This document shows, piece by piece, positions 1 to 11,470 of a stretch of 64,000 bases of DNA. The stretch comes from Lithobates sylvaticus. Lineage: Eukaryota; Chordata; Amphibia; Anura; Ranidae. The position numbers were made by a program, and so were the translations under genes. The stretch covers positions 151,712,052-151,776,051 of the forward strand of contig CM053034.1 in the NCBI GenBank assembly GCA_028564925.1, given 5' to 3'. Positions within the stretch are counted from its first letter, which is position 1, and each line of letters starts with the position of its first letter. The notes beneath the pieces were generated by a model. That model had not been told where the DNA came from, did no database searches, and saw only the letters and a list, made by a program, of their open reading frames with translations.

Positions 1-840
1 GTTTTTCTACAAAAATGAAATCTTAAAGTCTGATAAATTGATGTGCGGTCCATGATGTGAGAGTAATAATAAATAATATTTAAATATGACAGATCCATCA
101 CATCAAGTCCACACACCCTGTTAGGATAGATCCCACCTGCAGCCAGTTGTTTTATAGTTTTTGATGTGGCTGAGCGCTTTCTGTTTGTTTTTATTTATTT
201 TTATTTTTGAATCCAAAGCAGAATGTGTGGATTGTGATATGATGTGCCCCTTTTCCTCGTAAGTGCAGTGGGTATAAGCAGAAGAATATTTTGGATTTAT
301 GGACATCTCTGCATGACCGCAGGGTATTGTTATCATTTATTATAATATTGCCAGGAAAAAGTTGTCTTTTTGAAACATGAACTTGACCTGGAGTTCTTAC
401 ACAAACAGCGTGATAGAAAACAAGCCATTGTAATATAGTTATGCAAGCTGGACCCAGTAATGAAGGGTTCACCCCGATATATCAGAGCTGTACCTTTATG
501 CAAAGGTGCTATTAGACAAAGTTAGACATTATTTTGGTCAAATATTAAATTTTTAATGGTCCCACATTTTGCGCAGCAAATATACAGCCAACTAAATGCT
601 TGTCTAATGAAAGGTTTAAAATAGGAGTTTGTTTTGTTTGTTTGTGTACAAATCTAACAATGAAAAATGTGTACATTTTAATCCAGCCACCTTATTGCCC
701 CTATTGGAGGAGGCTGTAGATGGGGGAGACCACATGTGTTAAATTTATGACGTAGGAATCAGCTGCTGTGAGCCCAGTGCAGAACACACTCCCTGAAGAC
801 CCAGATATTTATATTTTTTGTAGAGTTTTTCCCGGTTTTA
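1..840. other. No gene recognised; AT-rich lead-in
   Basis: I see no gene, RNA or clear repeat boundary in this stretch. It is AT-rich with only short open frames. It may include the eroded upstream part of the retroviral relic that becomes recognisable from about position 840, but I cannot align any of it to a known domain. Confidence 0.4.
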
Positions 841-2998
841 TACCGAGTATGCAGTTTATCACCCAGAAGGATACTCTGTATTTAGAGTCATTGGATCCTT
901 TTCCCCAGCTCAAGAAGCAGAGCTCCATGTTTTAGCAAAGCCTGTGAGCTATAAAAAGAGTATATATTTATATAGATAGTAGAGAATTAGAGAGCTTTTG
1001 GTTCCATTTGAAGGGCCAGAAGTTTGTTTTTTACTTCGGCAGGTAAACCAATCAAGCATGCTAAGTTAATTTGATCGGCTGTTTTTAGCCTTCCCGGTTC
1101 TTGCTGAGGTAGCCATACTAACATTAAAACTCACACATGGAAGCAGACCGACTAAGGATGCTGCATTTACAGCCCTGGACACTTGCTGGGTCTGTGCAAC
1201 TCACAGATTCCACCCTAGTTCTGGCCCAGTATAGCTGGGATTAATAATTCAACTTTAAGGACCCCAGAACGAGAAGAACAAGTGGTCCACAGTGGGCAAC
1301 TTCTTATGAAACAGGACATTGGAAAAGGTGATCCTTTATGTCTGCCCGACACTCTTTTCCCTCCAGCTTGACACATGGACCGTGTCATCAGTCACAAGCA
1401 GTTATGGCTGCCTTAGTAAATGAGCGTGGGATAGAGCCAGGGTTCACCACAGTTGTTTTTATAACATACCACTTCTTGTTTTACCTGTTACCAAAGGTGT
1501 TACCAAAAGCTGAACATCCCTTCCAGAGATTACAAAAAGATATATCCAGTTTCCCAAGTCAGGATCTTATGAGTATGCATTTTGTCTGTATGGACATGTT
1601 TTTTGGATGTCCAGTGGCCAATGCTACTGCAAAGGCCACAGTAAAAAGTGTTATCAGAAGTAGTTTGTAAGTACAGAGAGTAACAGAGGAAATCATTTTT
1701 ATAGGAGAGTCCTTACTAGAAGTTTTGAGGTTTTATTTTTACACTCCCTACTGTCTACAATGTAGCGGACAAAGTAGAGTAAGAAACTTTTGCCTAAGTG
1801 TTTTCTTATAATTTATCAAGCCCCTAAGGGGATGTTGGACTCTCTCCCTATGGGATTTGGTTTGGGAGTGTGTTATTCACTTGCTTATATTTTGTCTCAG
1901 CAGCTGAAGTCCTCCATTCGGATCTCACAGAGAATGTTGCTGATCTTTTAAGGTTTTTGACAAACTCATTTATGTGTTTTCTCCCCAATTCCAGATCCTA
2001 AAACTTTGGAAGGATCTAAAACTAAAGCCAGGTGACTTGTGGATTGTTAAGAGACATTTATATATATAAGGAAATGTTTGGAGACTCAATACAGCATCTA
2101 TTTCATGTACAGTTTTGCAAAACTTGAAGGAAAAGTCACCTGGATCCACACCAGACACTGCAAAAATGACTAAATCAAAGAAATCTCTGAGTTTGATTTG
2201 TTTCCCTCTTGCAATAACAGTCTAGGGTACTTTATTGATTCAATTACCTTAATTGTAAGGGATATATATTTGAAAAGTAGTTTAGCCATGTTGAAGTCAT
2301 ATTTGTCTTTTGTACCTCTTCCATTTTTTGTAGAATTGTCTGTGTTTACATATTGCTGATAAGTCAGCATACCAACATTAAGCTAGAAGGCCATTCTGGC
2401 CACAGGAGTGTACAGCCAGTACTCTGTAAATATGTCTTATCAATCATTTGTTTTTCACAATGAAAAGTCATTTTGTAATGAAAAAAGCTGCTCAGCTATT
2501 ATTTTCTCCACAATGGAGTTTTTGCCTCTTTGGCCAGGACTACCTCCACCTAAGTGTGTGGAGGTTCCAGGTTAAAGGTGATAGCAGGTATGGTTAGTGA
2601 TCAAAATATTGATCAAAAGAGGGGAGACTGTAATGGAAATTTGTAAGTTCTGTATATAATTGTATTCTATTTTGTATGTATTGCACACTGCCCTCACTGT
2701 GCACACAGCACTAATAATGTTTTCAGTACATGTTTACATTCTTTTGAGTCCTGATTAGAATAAGCCTGCCTATGATACGCCCCTTGTTACCATAAATGAA
2801 CAATTGTAATATTAATGTGATACCTACGTAATCATGTGTATAAAACCCCTGAATTGCGTCATAATAAAGGAGAACGGTTATTTGGAAAGATGCTGAGTGT
2901 ATCTTTTGTGTCTGTTCCCTACTGCAGTAGTTATTATTAATTTGGAACCACTAATCAATATGAAGATAGGAGTTGCCTATCTATAAATTTCCAGGACA
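840..2998 (+). mobile_element. Endogenous retrovirus relic (pol 3' part plus 3' LTR), gamma/epsilon-like
   Basis: This is the fossil 3' half of an endogenous retrovirus. Short coding traces appear in the expected order on the + strand. They are an RNase H-like stretch near 850-945, a C-x2-C pair typical of the integrase zinc-binding domain near 1165-1180, an integrase-core-like stretch near 1510-1670 (residues resembling DMF-G-P-A-ATAKAT), and a C-terminal integrase-like stretch near 2000-2165 (KPGD motif). A polypurine tract at 2613-2628 leads directly into an LTR. The element is broken many times and looks old. I find no convincing env and no 5' LTR in the window. Assignment to the gamma/epsilon group rests on the style of the integrase traces and is moderate. 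Confidence 0.62.
2629..2998 (+). repeat. Retroviral 3' LTR
   Basis: The LTR opens with TGTAATGGAAATTT and closes with AAATTTCCAGGACA, an imperfect inverted terminal match that fixes both ends. A purine-rich tract (AAAAGAGGGGAGAC) lies just upstream, as expected for plus-strand priming. Inside are a TATA-like GTATAAAA near 2838 and an AATAAA polyadenylation signal near 2863. The length is about 370 bp. This is the 3' LTR of the relic to its left. Confidence 0.72.
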
Positions 2999-3560
2999 AC
3001 ATCCCTTGTAATAGTAATGTATGTGATAGGTCCTCTTTATGGAGAGATGTGGGGTCAATAAGACCCCACATCTCTCCTCCAGGCTGGAAAGCATGAGATC
3101 GGTAAAAATTTTTTTTACCGATCTCATGCTGACAGCCGCGATCACGGCTTTGTTTACTTCCGGGTACCGGGCGTGACGTATAACGTCGCGCCCGGGCCTC
3201 TGACGGTCATAGAGATGACTGGTGACCATCTGGTCACCGGAAATCTCTATGCTCGTCATCCGGCGGCGAGCGATTCTGCACAGAGACAGAACGGGGATCT
3301 GCCTATGTAAACAAGGCGGATCCTTGTCCTGAGGGGAGGAGAGAGAGATCAGCTGTTCCTAGTGATTAGGAAAAGCGATCTCTCTCTACTCCCAGTCAGT
3401 CTGTCCCCCTGACAGTTAGAAAGCACCTCCCTAGGGGACACTTAACCCTTTGATCACCCTGGTGTTAACCCCTTCCCTGCTAGTGCCATTTATACAGTGA
3501 TCATGCATTTAATTGCACTGATCACTGTATTGGTGTCACTGGTCATCAAAAAAGTGTCAC
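2999..3560. repeat. Interspersed ranid repeat with two perfect hairpins
   Basis: This GC-richer block contains two strong stem-loops. One is a 16 bp perfect stem at 3041-3056/3062-3077 with a 5-base loop. The other is a stem of about 19 bp at 3090-3108/3111-3130. Further right it has phrases shared with the TTAA-ended family (TTAACCCCTTCCCTGC and alternating GATCACTGTAT segments). I read it as a member or relative of that non-autonomous DNA-transposon family, but no clean ends are visible. Confidence 0.45.
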
Positions 3561-4270
3561 TTTGGTCAAAAATTTGAATGGAATCAATTCGAATTTGAAT
3601 AGAATAGAAAATAATAGATTAGAATAGGAAGATGGTTATATTCATTCTATGCTATTCTATTCGTTTCTATACTATTCTGTTCTTTTTTATTCTATTCTAC
3701 TCTATTATTTTCTATTCTATTATAGTCTATTCTATGCTATTCTTTTTTATCTATTCTATTCTTTTCTTATGTATTCAAATTCAAATTTATTCTATTTGAA
3801 ATTCGAATTTCAGAAGATGGTTATATTCTTTCTATGTTATTCTATTCTATTTGTTTATATTATATTATATTATATTCCAGTCTAGTATGTTCTTATATTT
3901 TCTATCTTGTTTCTGTTTTACTCTATTATATTCTTTCTATGCTATTTTTTTTTCTATTCTATTCCTTTATTTTCTATTCTATTTTAGTCTCTTTGGAAAT
4001 TCGAAAACGATTTGAATTTGAAAACGTTTCGAAATCGAAAACTATTCCAATTCGAAAACATTGAATTTGAAAACTATTCCAATTTGAAAAATTTTCGAAT
4101 TCGAAAACTATTCAAGTATTTGAAAATGATTTAAAACAATTTTTTCAAATTATTTCAGATTCGTTTAAATTTGGTACTATTGTAATTTGGAAATTCGGAT
4201 ACATCCGAATTTCCAAAAAATGAAAATTTGTCCGAATTTCAATTCAGAACGAAACGGACTGAACATGTCT
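3561..4270. repeat. Low-complexity TATTCTA / AATTCGAA repeat
   Basis: Tandem-like, diverged TTCTATTCTA pentamer runs (about 3640-3990) are bracketed by blocks of AATTCGAATTTGAA-type sequence. The open frames here are only low-complexity shadows. No gene. Confidence 0.75.
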
Positions 4271-4399
4271 AATGGCTATCTCCTACTCTAAATACCTTTA
4301 ACTGATCCCTGAAAATGTACCTCTTCAGGGAGGCCTGCCCCACTTTAACATAAACTGTAATTTTACCTACTCCAACTGCTCATCCTTCATCTGAAAAAT

Positions 4400-4798
4400 C
4401 TTGGATGGTTTTTCCGACAGAATTCCACTCAAGCTTGTCTTGCATACACACGGTCACACAAAAGTTCTCTGAACTTTCGACCATTAATAACGCGGTGACG
4501 TACAACACTACGACGAGCCGAGAAAATTAAGTTTAATGCTTCCGAGCATGCGTCGAATGGTTTCCGAGCATGCGTGATATTTTGCGCGTTTGAATTGCGT
4601 TTGAATTGCATACAGACGAACGCATTTTTGCATGGGAATTTTCCCAACCGAAAAATATAGAACATGCTCTCAATCTTTTGCTGGCTGGAATTCCGCCAGC
4701 AAAAGACAGATGGAGCATACGCACAGTCGCATTTTCCGACAAAAAGCTCTCATCAGAGTTTTGCTGGCAGCATTTCCGATTGTGTGTACGCAGCATTA
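4400..4798. mobile_element. TA-flanked MITE of the TACACACGG family (diverged copy)
   Basis: The right end reads TGTGTGTACGCAGCAT followed by TA. Internal phrases (CATACACACGGTCA, TTCCGAC) match the better-preserved copy at 5,864-6,267. The left end is eroded, so the start is approximate. It is non-coding. TA duplication suggests a Tc1/mariner-type mobiliser. Confidence 0.6.
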
Positions 4799-5328
4799 CA
4801 GTTATTGCCTTTTTTACCATTTGCTCTTTCCTTTTAGATAGTAAGCTCTCACAAGCAGAAGCTAGTTCTCTGGTGTCTGATTGTATTATATTGTATTATA
4901 ACGATACTGTCTCCTTTTATTTTGTAAAACAATACACACACTGTGTGAGCTTTATAAATCCTAAATTATTTTAATAATCTGCATTTCTGCTGTAAAATAA
5001 TGGATGTCAGCAGATTTGACACTCTTGCCGTACACTGTCTGCCCTGTGACCTAATTGTCAATACAGTAGATTGCTTTGTGCTGACCACAAAACCACTCTA
5101 CAATCTGTAAGGCCGCAGCAAATCTGACACTTGTTTAATTGTTCATTTTTGTGCCCAAAAATGCCTGTACCTATTTATATCTGATACTCTTGCACCATTT
5201 TGCCAGTCCAATTATCAGAATGTCAACAGAGGAAATTTTTGGAAATATTGCATTTTTAAATTGTTATATATTCTTGGGTATTATACATATGTACATAGAT
5301 GCAGGTGTTACATTACAATTTCTATTTA
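4799..5328. other. No feature recognised
   Basis: AT-rich sequence without any open frame or repeat I recognise. Confidence 0.4.
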
Positions 5329-5708
5329 CATAGCTCCCACTTGTCCCTGATTTCAAGGGACTGTCCCCAATTTGGAAAAAAGTCCCCCGTCCCTCCTTCC
5401 TCTCGTGTCCCTCATTTTGGTGTGATTTATATAGTTGTATAAAAAACGCACTATTTATCAAAATTTTTTACTGTGCTAAACCTTTAAACCAATTTCTAAA
5501 TTGCTGCATTTGTAAATTTCAAAAGCCAAAATAAAGGAATTGTAGTGGTAAAAAAAAGGCACTTGTGGGTTTACCAATAATAATAATAATAATAATAATT
5601 TTTTGTGTAATTCTCCTTTAAGGGGGTGTGGCAGGAGGTATGTCCTATGCCTACATCCTTTTGCTATTAGGTGTCCCTTGTTCCCATCTCTGAATGTTGG
5701 GAGGTATG
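5329..5708. mobile_element. 380 bp MITE with CATAGCTCCCA ends
   Basis: The ends are CATAGCTCCCAC and GTTGGGAGGTATG, an inverted pair. They are flanked by the direct repeat TATTTA (5,323-5,328 and 5,709-5,714), a likely target duplication. The interior has the phrase TGTCCCT repeated near the left end and a (TAA)n run at about 5,578-5,602. It is non-coding. I know this repeat as common in ranid DNA. Confidence 0.65.
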
Positions 5709-5863
5709 TATTTAGTGTGTTTTCCAAAAATGTTTCTGCAATTTTTATGGAAGTGTGCGTTTCACAGTCCTCTTTTTCTAATATAAGCCTTCCTGTCCTG
5801 TTGCATTTTGATACATGTAAGCATTCATATTTGATATACGGTAACACAAATGCCCTTTTAGTC

Positions 5864-6267
5864 TAATGCCCCGTACACACGGTCGGAAATTCCGACCACA
5901 AAATCCGTCGGATTTTGTCCGACACTGGTGTTGCATACACACGGTCGGACAAAGTTGTCGGAAAATCCGATCATTCTGAACGTGGTGACGTTCGTTGCGT
6001 ACGACGGAACTACGTAGAGGCTAGCAGCCAATAGATTTGGTCTTGTAATGTGATCTGAGCATGCGTGGCACTGTCCGTCGGAATTCGCTACACACAATCG
6101 GAAAAAGTCAGTTGTCGGAAAATTTGAGAGCAGGATCTCAAATTTTTTCCGTCGGAAATTTCCGATGGAAAAAGTCCGATGGAGCCCACACACGGTCGGA
6201 TTTTCCGACAACATGGTCCGATAGCACATTTTCCGTCGGAAATTCCGAACGTGTGTACGGGGCATTA
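5864..6267. mobile_element. TA-flanked MITE, ATGCCCCGTACACACG ends
   Basis: The inverted ends ATGCCCCGTACACACGGTC and its mirror CGTGTGTACGGGGCAT are each flanked by TA. The whole element is a weak palindrome built from TTCCGAC/GTCGGAA blocks. This is the best-preserved of four copies in the window (others at 4,400, 40,532 and 48,534). It is non-coding. Confidence 0.8.
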
Positions 6268-6710
6268 CAAAACATCACACACTCAGATCTGATCCAGACG
6301 ATTTAAAGTTTATCTAAACCTATAACCAACGATTTATCGGTTATTAAGATATATTGCAGCCTACCTAAGATGTGGTGACTAAATTAGTTTTAGTTTTCTA
6401 GCTTTTTTTTCCCTTTTATTTTCACCTGGTGATTTTGCCAATAACACACATTGGTCTCCATTCACCAAAAGAACTAGCGTGTGATATTAAGGTGTCCAGA
6501 CACATTTTGCCTAAATATCATATGCAATCCTGTAACTGTCAATTCACTATACCATTTTGCGGTATTTACCGCCAACCGCTGGAAACACTCGGTAAATATC
6601 ACATGAAAAGGCGTTAAACTCCATTCACAGAAGGAAATAAATAATTACATGCATCCGGTAATTAAGCAGTGATCAAGGCATGCAGTATTTATTGAAATGT
6701 GTACTGGTTG
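6268..6710. other. No gene; AT-rich spacer
   Basis: I see no feature beyond scattered AT-rich sequence. Confidence 0.35.
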
Positions 6711-7144
6711 TTAAAGAGGAGTTTCCATTAAAAAAAAAATTAAAAGTCAGCAGCTACAAATACTGCAGCTGCTGACTTTTAATAAATCGGACACTTACCT
6801 GTTCCAGGGTCCAGCGATGCGGGGGAATGAAGCTCCGTTCATCCCCCCCTCCGCTCGGCGGCGCCGGCATTGCAACTGTTGGCACCTGCCGTGCACCGTG
6901 ATTGGCCGCGCAGTCATCTGGGACCTGTCACGTGTCCCAGATGACTGACAGGAGGGAGGGGGCAGAGCTGAGCCCTTCCTGTGCTGAGGGGGAAGTGATG
7001 TCACCAGCCCAGGCACTGAAGGAGGCAGACTACGAGGGACCCCCTAGCAACAGGCATTTAGAGGTAAGTTAAAAAAAAATCCAAATTTTATTTTTTTAGG
7101 AATTTTAATTATTTTTATTTTTTTTGTGTGCAACACCACTTTAA
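6711..7144. mobile_element. MITE with TTAAAG...CTTTAA ends
   Basis: It starts TTAAAGAGGAGTTTCC and ends AACACCACTTTAA. A near-palindromic AAAGTCAGCAGCT / AGCTGCTGACTTTT pair lies near the left end. The same family recurs at 20,440 (fragment, opposite strand) and at 49,767-51,053, where another element has inserted into it. It is non-coding. Confidence 0.6.
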
Positions 7145-7935
7145 GGAGGGCCCTCAACAATCCGTCAGCCATCAGCTGACAGCTGAATGTAAAAATAATT
7201 TGCAATGAAAAAAATGACGTGGGGTCCCCCCAATCTGATATGGATATTGAGGGGAAACCTATGCTAAAATTTTAAAACCCACGCCAAAATCCATACCAGA
7301 CCCTTATGAGAGCATGCAGCCCAGCAGGTCAGAAAAGAAAGGGGATAAGCGAGAATCCCCCCCAAACCATACCAGGTCACATACCCTCAACATAGGGGTG
7401 CTTTGGGGAAGTACCCCTACTCATTCACCCCAAAAAAAAAATGTAGTGTAAAAAGACAGGAGGCAGTTTTTGACAAGTCCTTTATTTAAAAACAAAAATT
7501 TAAAACAATGTCTCGCAGTGTGGATCCATCGTGAATCATGATACTCGTTGCAACCATCGACCCAAAAAAACGCTCCCCTTGAAGGCTTCCCTCGTCTGAC
7601 AGTTCTTAAATAACTAAGGGCCGGTCTCACCCGGTCATACCATTGGGTGGCCCCGCCCCCTAGCGATGTCACAGACCGATGCACCCCCCATGTTGAAGGC
7701 ATGTGGCCTGGTATGGTTCAGGACGGGGGAGCCATTTGCTCGTCCCCTCCCTTTCTTGACCTGCCAGGCTGCATGCTCAGATAAGGGGACACCATGCCAT
7801 TTTTCAAATAAATGTGGACAGTTATTGTTTGGACTATCCCGGTTGTTAGAGGGCAGCAAGGCTGGATTTGTCCCCAGGTGATATTTCAAAGCAAATACAC
7901 AGAAATATTGCCCCTGGTCCACCACACAGATTCAT
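7145..7935. repeat. GGCCTGGTATGG-type ranid repeat
   Basis: This non-coding repeat shares long phrases (CCATACCAGACC, GGCATGTGGCCTGGTA, CTCAGATAAGGG) with blocks at 17,227-17,665, 18,410-18,860, 46,440-46,870 and 60,780-61,110. In the hAT element at 44,930 it forms the arms of a long inverted repeat. That suggests this block was once internal sequence of a similar element. Confidence 0.55.
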
Positions 7936-7973
7936 ATTTATATGCCAGTATTTCCCTGTTACAACTGAGCTTT

Positions 7974-8670
7974 TTAATCACTTCCCAACCAGCCGCCGCA
8001 GTTATACTGTGGCAAGTTGGCTCCCACCTGCGATCCGTCGTAGCTATACGTTGACTCGCGGGGTTGGGATAGCAGGCGTGCACGCACCTGCTGCACAGCG
8101 GGGATGCCGATGCTCATGGCCGACGGTCACGATGACCGCCGGCCATGAGCGATCATGAGCAGGAGACACAGAACAGGGATGAGTGTGTGTAAACCCCCTT
8201 CCCTGTTCTGTTTTGAGAGGAGTGACAGATCGTGTGTTCCTATTAGCTAGAAACCACGATCCGTCACTTCCTCTAGTCAGCCTCCTCCCCCTTCAGTTAG
8301 AATCACCTCCCAGGGAACACAGTTAACCCCTCGATCACCCCCTAGTGTTAACCCCTATATTGCCAGTGACATTTATACAGTAATCAGTGACATTTTTACA
8401 GTAGTCAATGCATTCTTATAGCATTGATCACTGTATTAATGCCAATCTATCTATCTATTCCCTATTTTGTAGACGCTATAACTTTTGCACAATCAAGGCG
8501 ATCAAATATCACCAAAAGAAAGCTCTATTTGTGGGAAAAAAAGGACATTAATTTTGTTTGGGTGAACTTCGCACGACCACACAATTGTCAGTTTAAGCGA
8601 CGCAGTGCCGAATCGCAAAAAGTGCTCTGGTCAGGAAGGGGGTAAATTCTTCCAGGGCTGAAGTAGTTAA
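7974..8670 (-). mobile_element. piggyBac-like MITE (TTAA-flanked)
   Basis: TTAA lies at both edges (7,974-7,977 and 8,667-8,670). The terminal sequences TTAATCACTTC and, on the other strand, TTAACTACTTC are inverted. The interior contains the family landmarks in reverse order relative to the copy at 30,079: AAAGAAAGCTCTATTTGTGGG, then TTTAAGCGACGCAG. It is non-coding. The TTAA duplication points to a piggyBac-type transposase supplied in trans. Confidence 0.68.
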
Positions 8671-9618
8671 CAGGTTAGCAGAGGATAGCAGCAATCAGAG
8701 AAATTCAACAAAATATTGACACACATGAATTTCATAAACTTAAATAAACATGTAAATTTAATAATACAGGTTAAAACACAATACAGTACATTTGAGAAAT
8801 ACTTAATGATATGAGAAGTAAAAATTGTATCACATAACCATTCTACTTACTTGGAAGAAATGCTTTTTTTTAAGTATTTCTTCATACAATAGGCAACAAA
8901 GATATTTGTTTTTATTACATTTGAAAGCAGTAAGTTGTTCTTCATAAAACACTGAATGCTAGGAGGTAACAATGGAATTATATTGATATATATGATGCTT
9001 TGTAGATTTATTTTTCAGTATAATAACACATTTTAAAATTGTAATTAGTTGATTTAAGCTGGTTCTGCATTTCATGTTTTAATGCTTGAAAGAAGCAATA
9101 AATATGCATTTCATAGCCTTGGTTAATAAAATGTAACTTTTTGTAATTGAAAATGAATATGTTTGTAAATGTAAAAGCCTCTGACTATGTGAAAGATGAA
9201 ACTGCAACATTTTAGAACTGACAGTTGTACATTTTGTATTCAGCAAGTGGAGAAACATCATGTTTAGTCTGCTTAGAAAGAGTATTTTAGTGCTTTATGC
9301 AAATGGCATGACCCTCTAGCTGCTACACATTCTTCAACTAGACACCTACCTTCAAAAGTGACAGCAAGCAATAATGTGACAAATGAGCATGCAGCTTGCA
9401 CATGTGCAACATGCTTTACCTGAAATATTCCAAAGTGAATGAATTAAATTAACCTTTGTGACAAGGACACGGCAATCAAAAAAGTCAGTACAGAAGAAAA
9501 ACAAGTGGCAGGCAGTCCTAAATTAGGGTGATAACAATACGCAACTCTAACACACCTTGATAAATGCCAAATTATGTTGACCTTACAATGTGCAATAACA
9601 ACTTCTATCATTAGAATA
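8671..9618. other. No feature recognised
   Basis: AT-rich unique-looking sequence with no recognisable gene or repeat. Confidence 0.4.
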
Positions 9619-10870
9619 TACAGTGCCTTGAAAAAGTATTCATACCCCTTGAAATTTTCCACATTTTGTCATGTTACAACCAAAAACGTACAGTAAATGC
9701 TATTTTCTTTGTATTTATTTTTTGATAGACCAACACAAAGTGGCACATGATTGTGTAGTGGAAGAAAAATGAAAAATTGTTTTAATTTTTTTTTTTTACA
9801 AATACATATCTGGAAAGTGTGGCTTGCATTTGTATTCAGACCCTTTTACTCTGATACCTCTAACTAAAATCTAGTGAAACCAATTGTCTTCAGAAGTCAC
9901 CTAATTAGTAAATAGAGTCCACCTGTGTGAACATTAATCTCAGTATAAATACAGCTGTTCTGTGAAGCCCTCATAGGTTTGTTAGAGAACCTTAGTGAAC
10001 AAACAGCATCACGAAGGCCAAGGAACATGCCAGACAGGTCAGGAATATAGTTATGGAGAAGTTTAAAGCAGGGGTAGGTGATAAAAATATATCCCAAGCT
10101 TTGAACATCTCACAGAGCACTGTTCAAACCATCATCCGAAAATGGAAAGAGTATGGTACAACTGCAAAACTACCAAGACATGGCCGTCCACCTATACTGA
10201 CAAAGACAGCATTAAAAAGAGAAACAGCCAAGAGGCCCATGGTAACTCTGGAGGAGCTGCAGAGATTCACAGCTCAGATGGGAGAATCTGTTCACAGGGC
10301 AAATGTTAGTCATGCACTCCACAAATCTGGCCTTTATGGAAGAGTGGCAAGAAGAAAACCATTGTTGAAAGAAAGTTTTCAGTTTGCGAGATGCCATTGT
10401 GACACAGCAAACATGTGGAAGAAGGTGCTCTGGCCAGATGAGACCAAAATTTTACATTTTGGCCTAAAAGCAAAACGGAAATGTAGTGGAAAACTAACAC
10501 TGCACATCACCCTGAACACACCATCCATGGCAGCATCCATGGCAGCATTATGTTGTGGGGATTATTTTCTTCAGCAGGGACAGGGAAGCTGGTCAGAGTT
10601 GATGGAAGGTGAATGGCGCAAAATACAACGCGATCTTAGTAGAAAACCTGTTAGATTCTGCAAAAGACTTGAGATTGGGGTGAATGTTCACCTTCCAGCA
10701 GGACACTGACTCTAAACATCAAAGCATATTCATGCGTTAGAATGGCCCAGTGAAAGTCCAGACCTAAGGGATCCGCTTCAGAAGATTGAAATCAGTGAGT
10801 ACTATCCCCTTGGGTTCTTGACACAGCAAAAAGCTTAATTAACAAGCAAACTCTCCTACAAAGGTTTTTT
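9619..10870 (+). mobile_element. Tc1-like DNA transposon, right end missing
   Basis: The left end is TA followed by CAGTGCCTTGAAAAAGTATT, the start of a typical Tc1-type inverted repeat that continues through ACATTTTGTCATGTTACAAC near 9,660-9,680. A decayed transposase follows. The matching inverted end (…TTTTTCAAGGCACTG then TA) is not seen downstream, so the element is truncated on the right. The boundary near 10,870 is an estimate, where similarity to transposase fades. Confidence 0.78.
10053..10709 (+). pseudogene. Tc1/mariner transposase, decayed
   Basis: The open frame of 218 codons covers the N-terminal helix-turn-helix DNA-binding part and the start of the catalytic domain of a cut-and-paste transposase. 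Visible are ISQSTVQTIIRKWKEYGTT (second helix-turn-helix), the GRP-type linker RHGRPPILT, and WPDETKI around residues 128-134, holding the first catalytic aspartate. The second catalytic region (FQQD-D-KH) is encoded near 10,694-10,715 in a different frame from this ORF, so at least one frameshift lies before it. The third region (WPS-SPDL) near 10,745 is diverged and followed by stops. Family members are about 340 residues long. The first codons align inside the N-terminal domain, so the true start is lost. It cannot make an active enzyme. Confidence 0.82.
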
Positions 10871-10959
10871 GGCGGTAGACATGCCTGTTGCAATCTTTGC
10901 CACACAGTTATTTAATGGTTGTCCAGGTTCTGTGCTGAGAGTACAAAGTTCCTGGCAGT

Positions 10960-11470
10960 TTCTTCAGGCGCAGTTGCATCACTTGGTTCAACATAGTTTT
11001 TGCCCATGGAAACTCCTGGCTGTACTTCTCTTGTGGATCACAGGAGTGCAATTACTTTTTTCACTCCTGTGACCCATTTTCAGCAGAGAGCGGACTGAAG
11101 TCTGCCTCTCTGCTGACATCACCAATGTCAGTCCAGGCACTACGTAATCCCGACCACGGAGTCTGGATCTGCCAGGTGCCTGTACTGACACCCGGCTCAG
11201 CCTCTCAGCGAGCCGCTGAGAGCCTGAGACAGATGCTCCACCCCCTCCACAACCCAGTACTCCAATGAGCGGGATGAAGAAGAGCAGAGATCTGTGAATG
11301 ACAGTCTACAGCTCTTTGCTCACAGAGCTCTGAAAACCAAGTGATCAGCATTGTTCGATTGCTTGGTTCTCAGTGTAGAGGCACCGGGTGACAGATGCAG
11401 CATCGGACCCATCCACCTAGGTAAGTATGAATGTGCAAAAAAATAATAATTCCTTTACTTCTCTTTTAAG
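10960..11470. repeat. Unclassified GC-richer repeat with a hairpin
   Basis: This block of higher GC content sits inside AT-rich DNA. It contains an inverted pair CACAGGAGTG / CACTCCTGTG near 11,038-11,072. It ends in GGTAAGTATG and a CTTTTAAGG tail resembling the right end of the TTAAAG MITEs. I take it for a diverged transposon copy; the family is not certain. Confidence 0.35.

Noticed and set aside
1141-1215. A CWVC motif that looked like a retroviral envelope signature
   Set aside because: It lies upstream of the integrase core and downstream of RNase H-like sequence, which is where the integrase zinc-binding C-x2-C pair belongs. Envelope would be downstream of the integrase.
2981-3259. 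92-codon minus-strand frame as a gene
   Set aside because: It overlaps the LTR end and two perfect hairpins of a repeat. No domain or start context.
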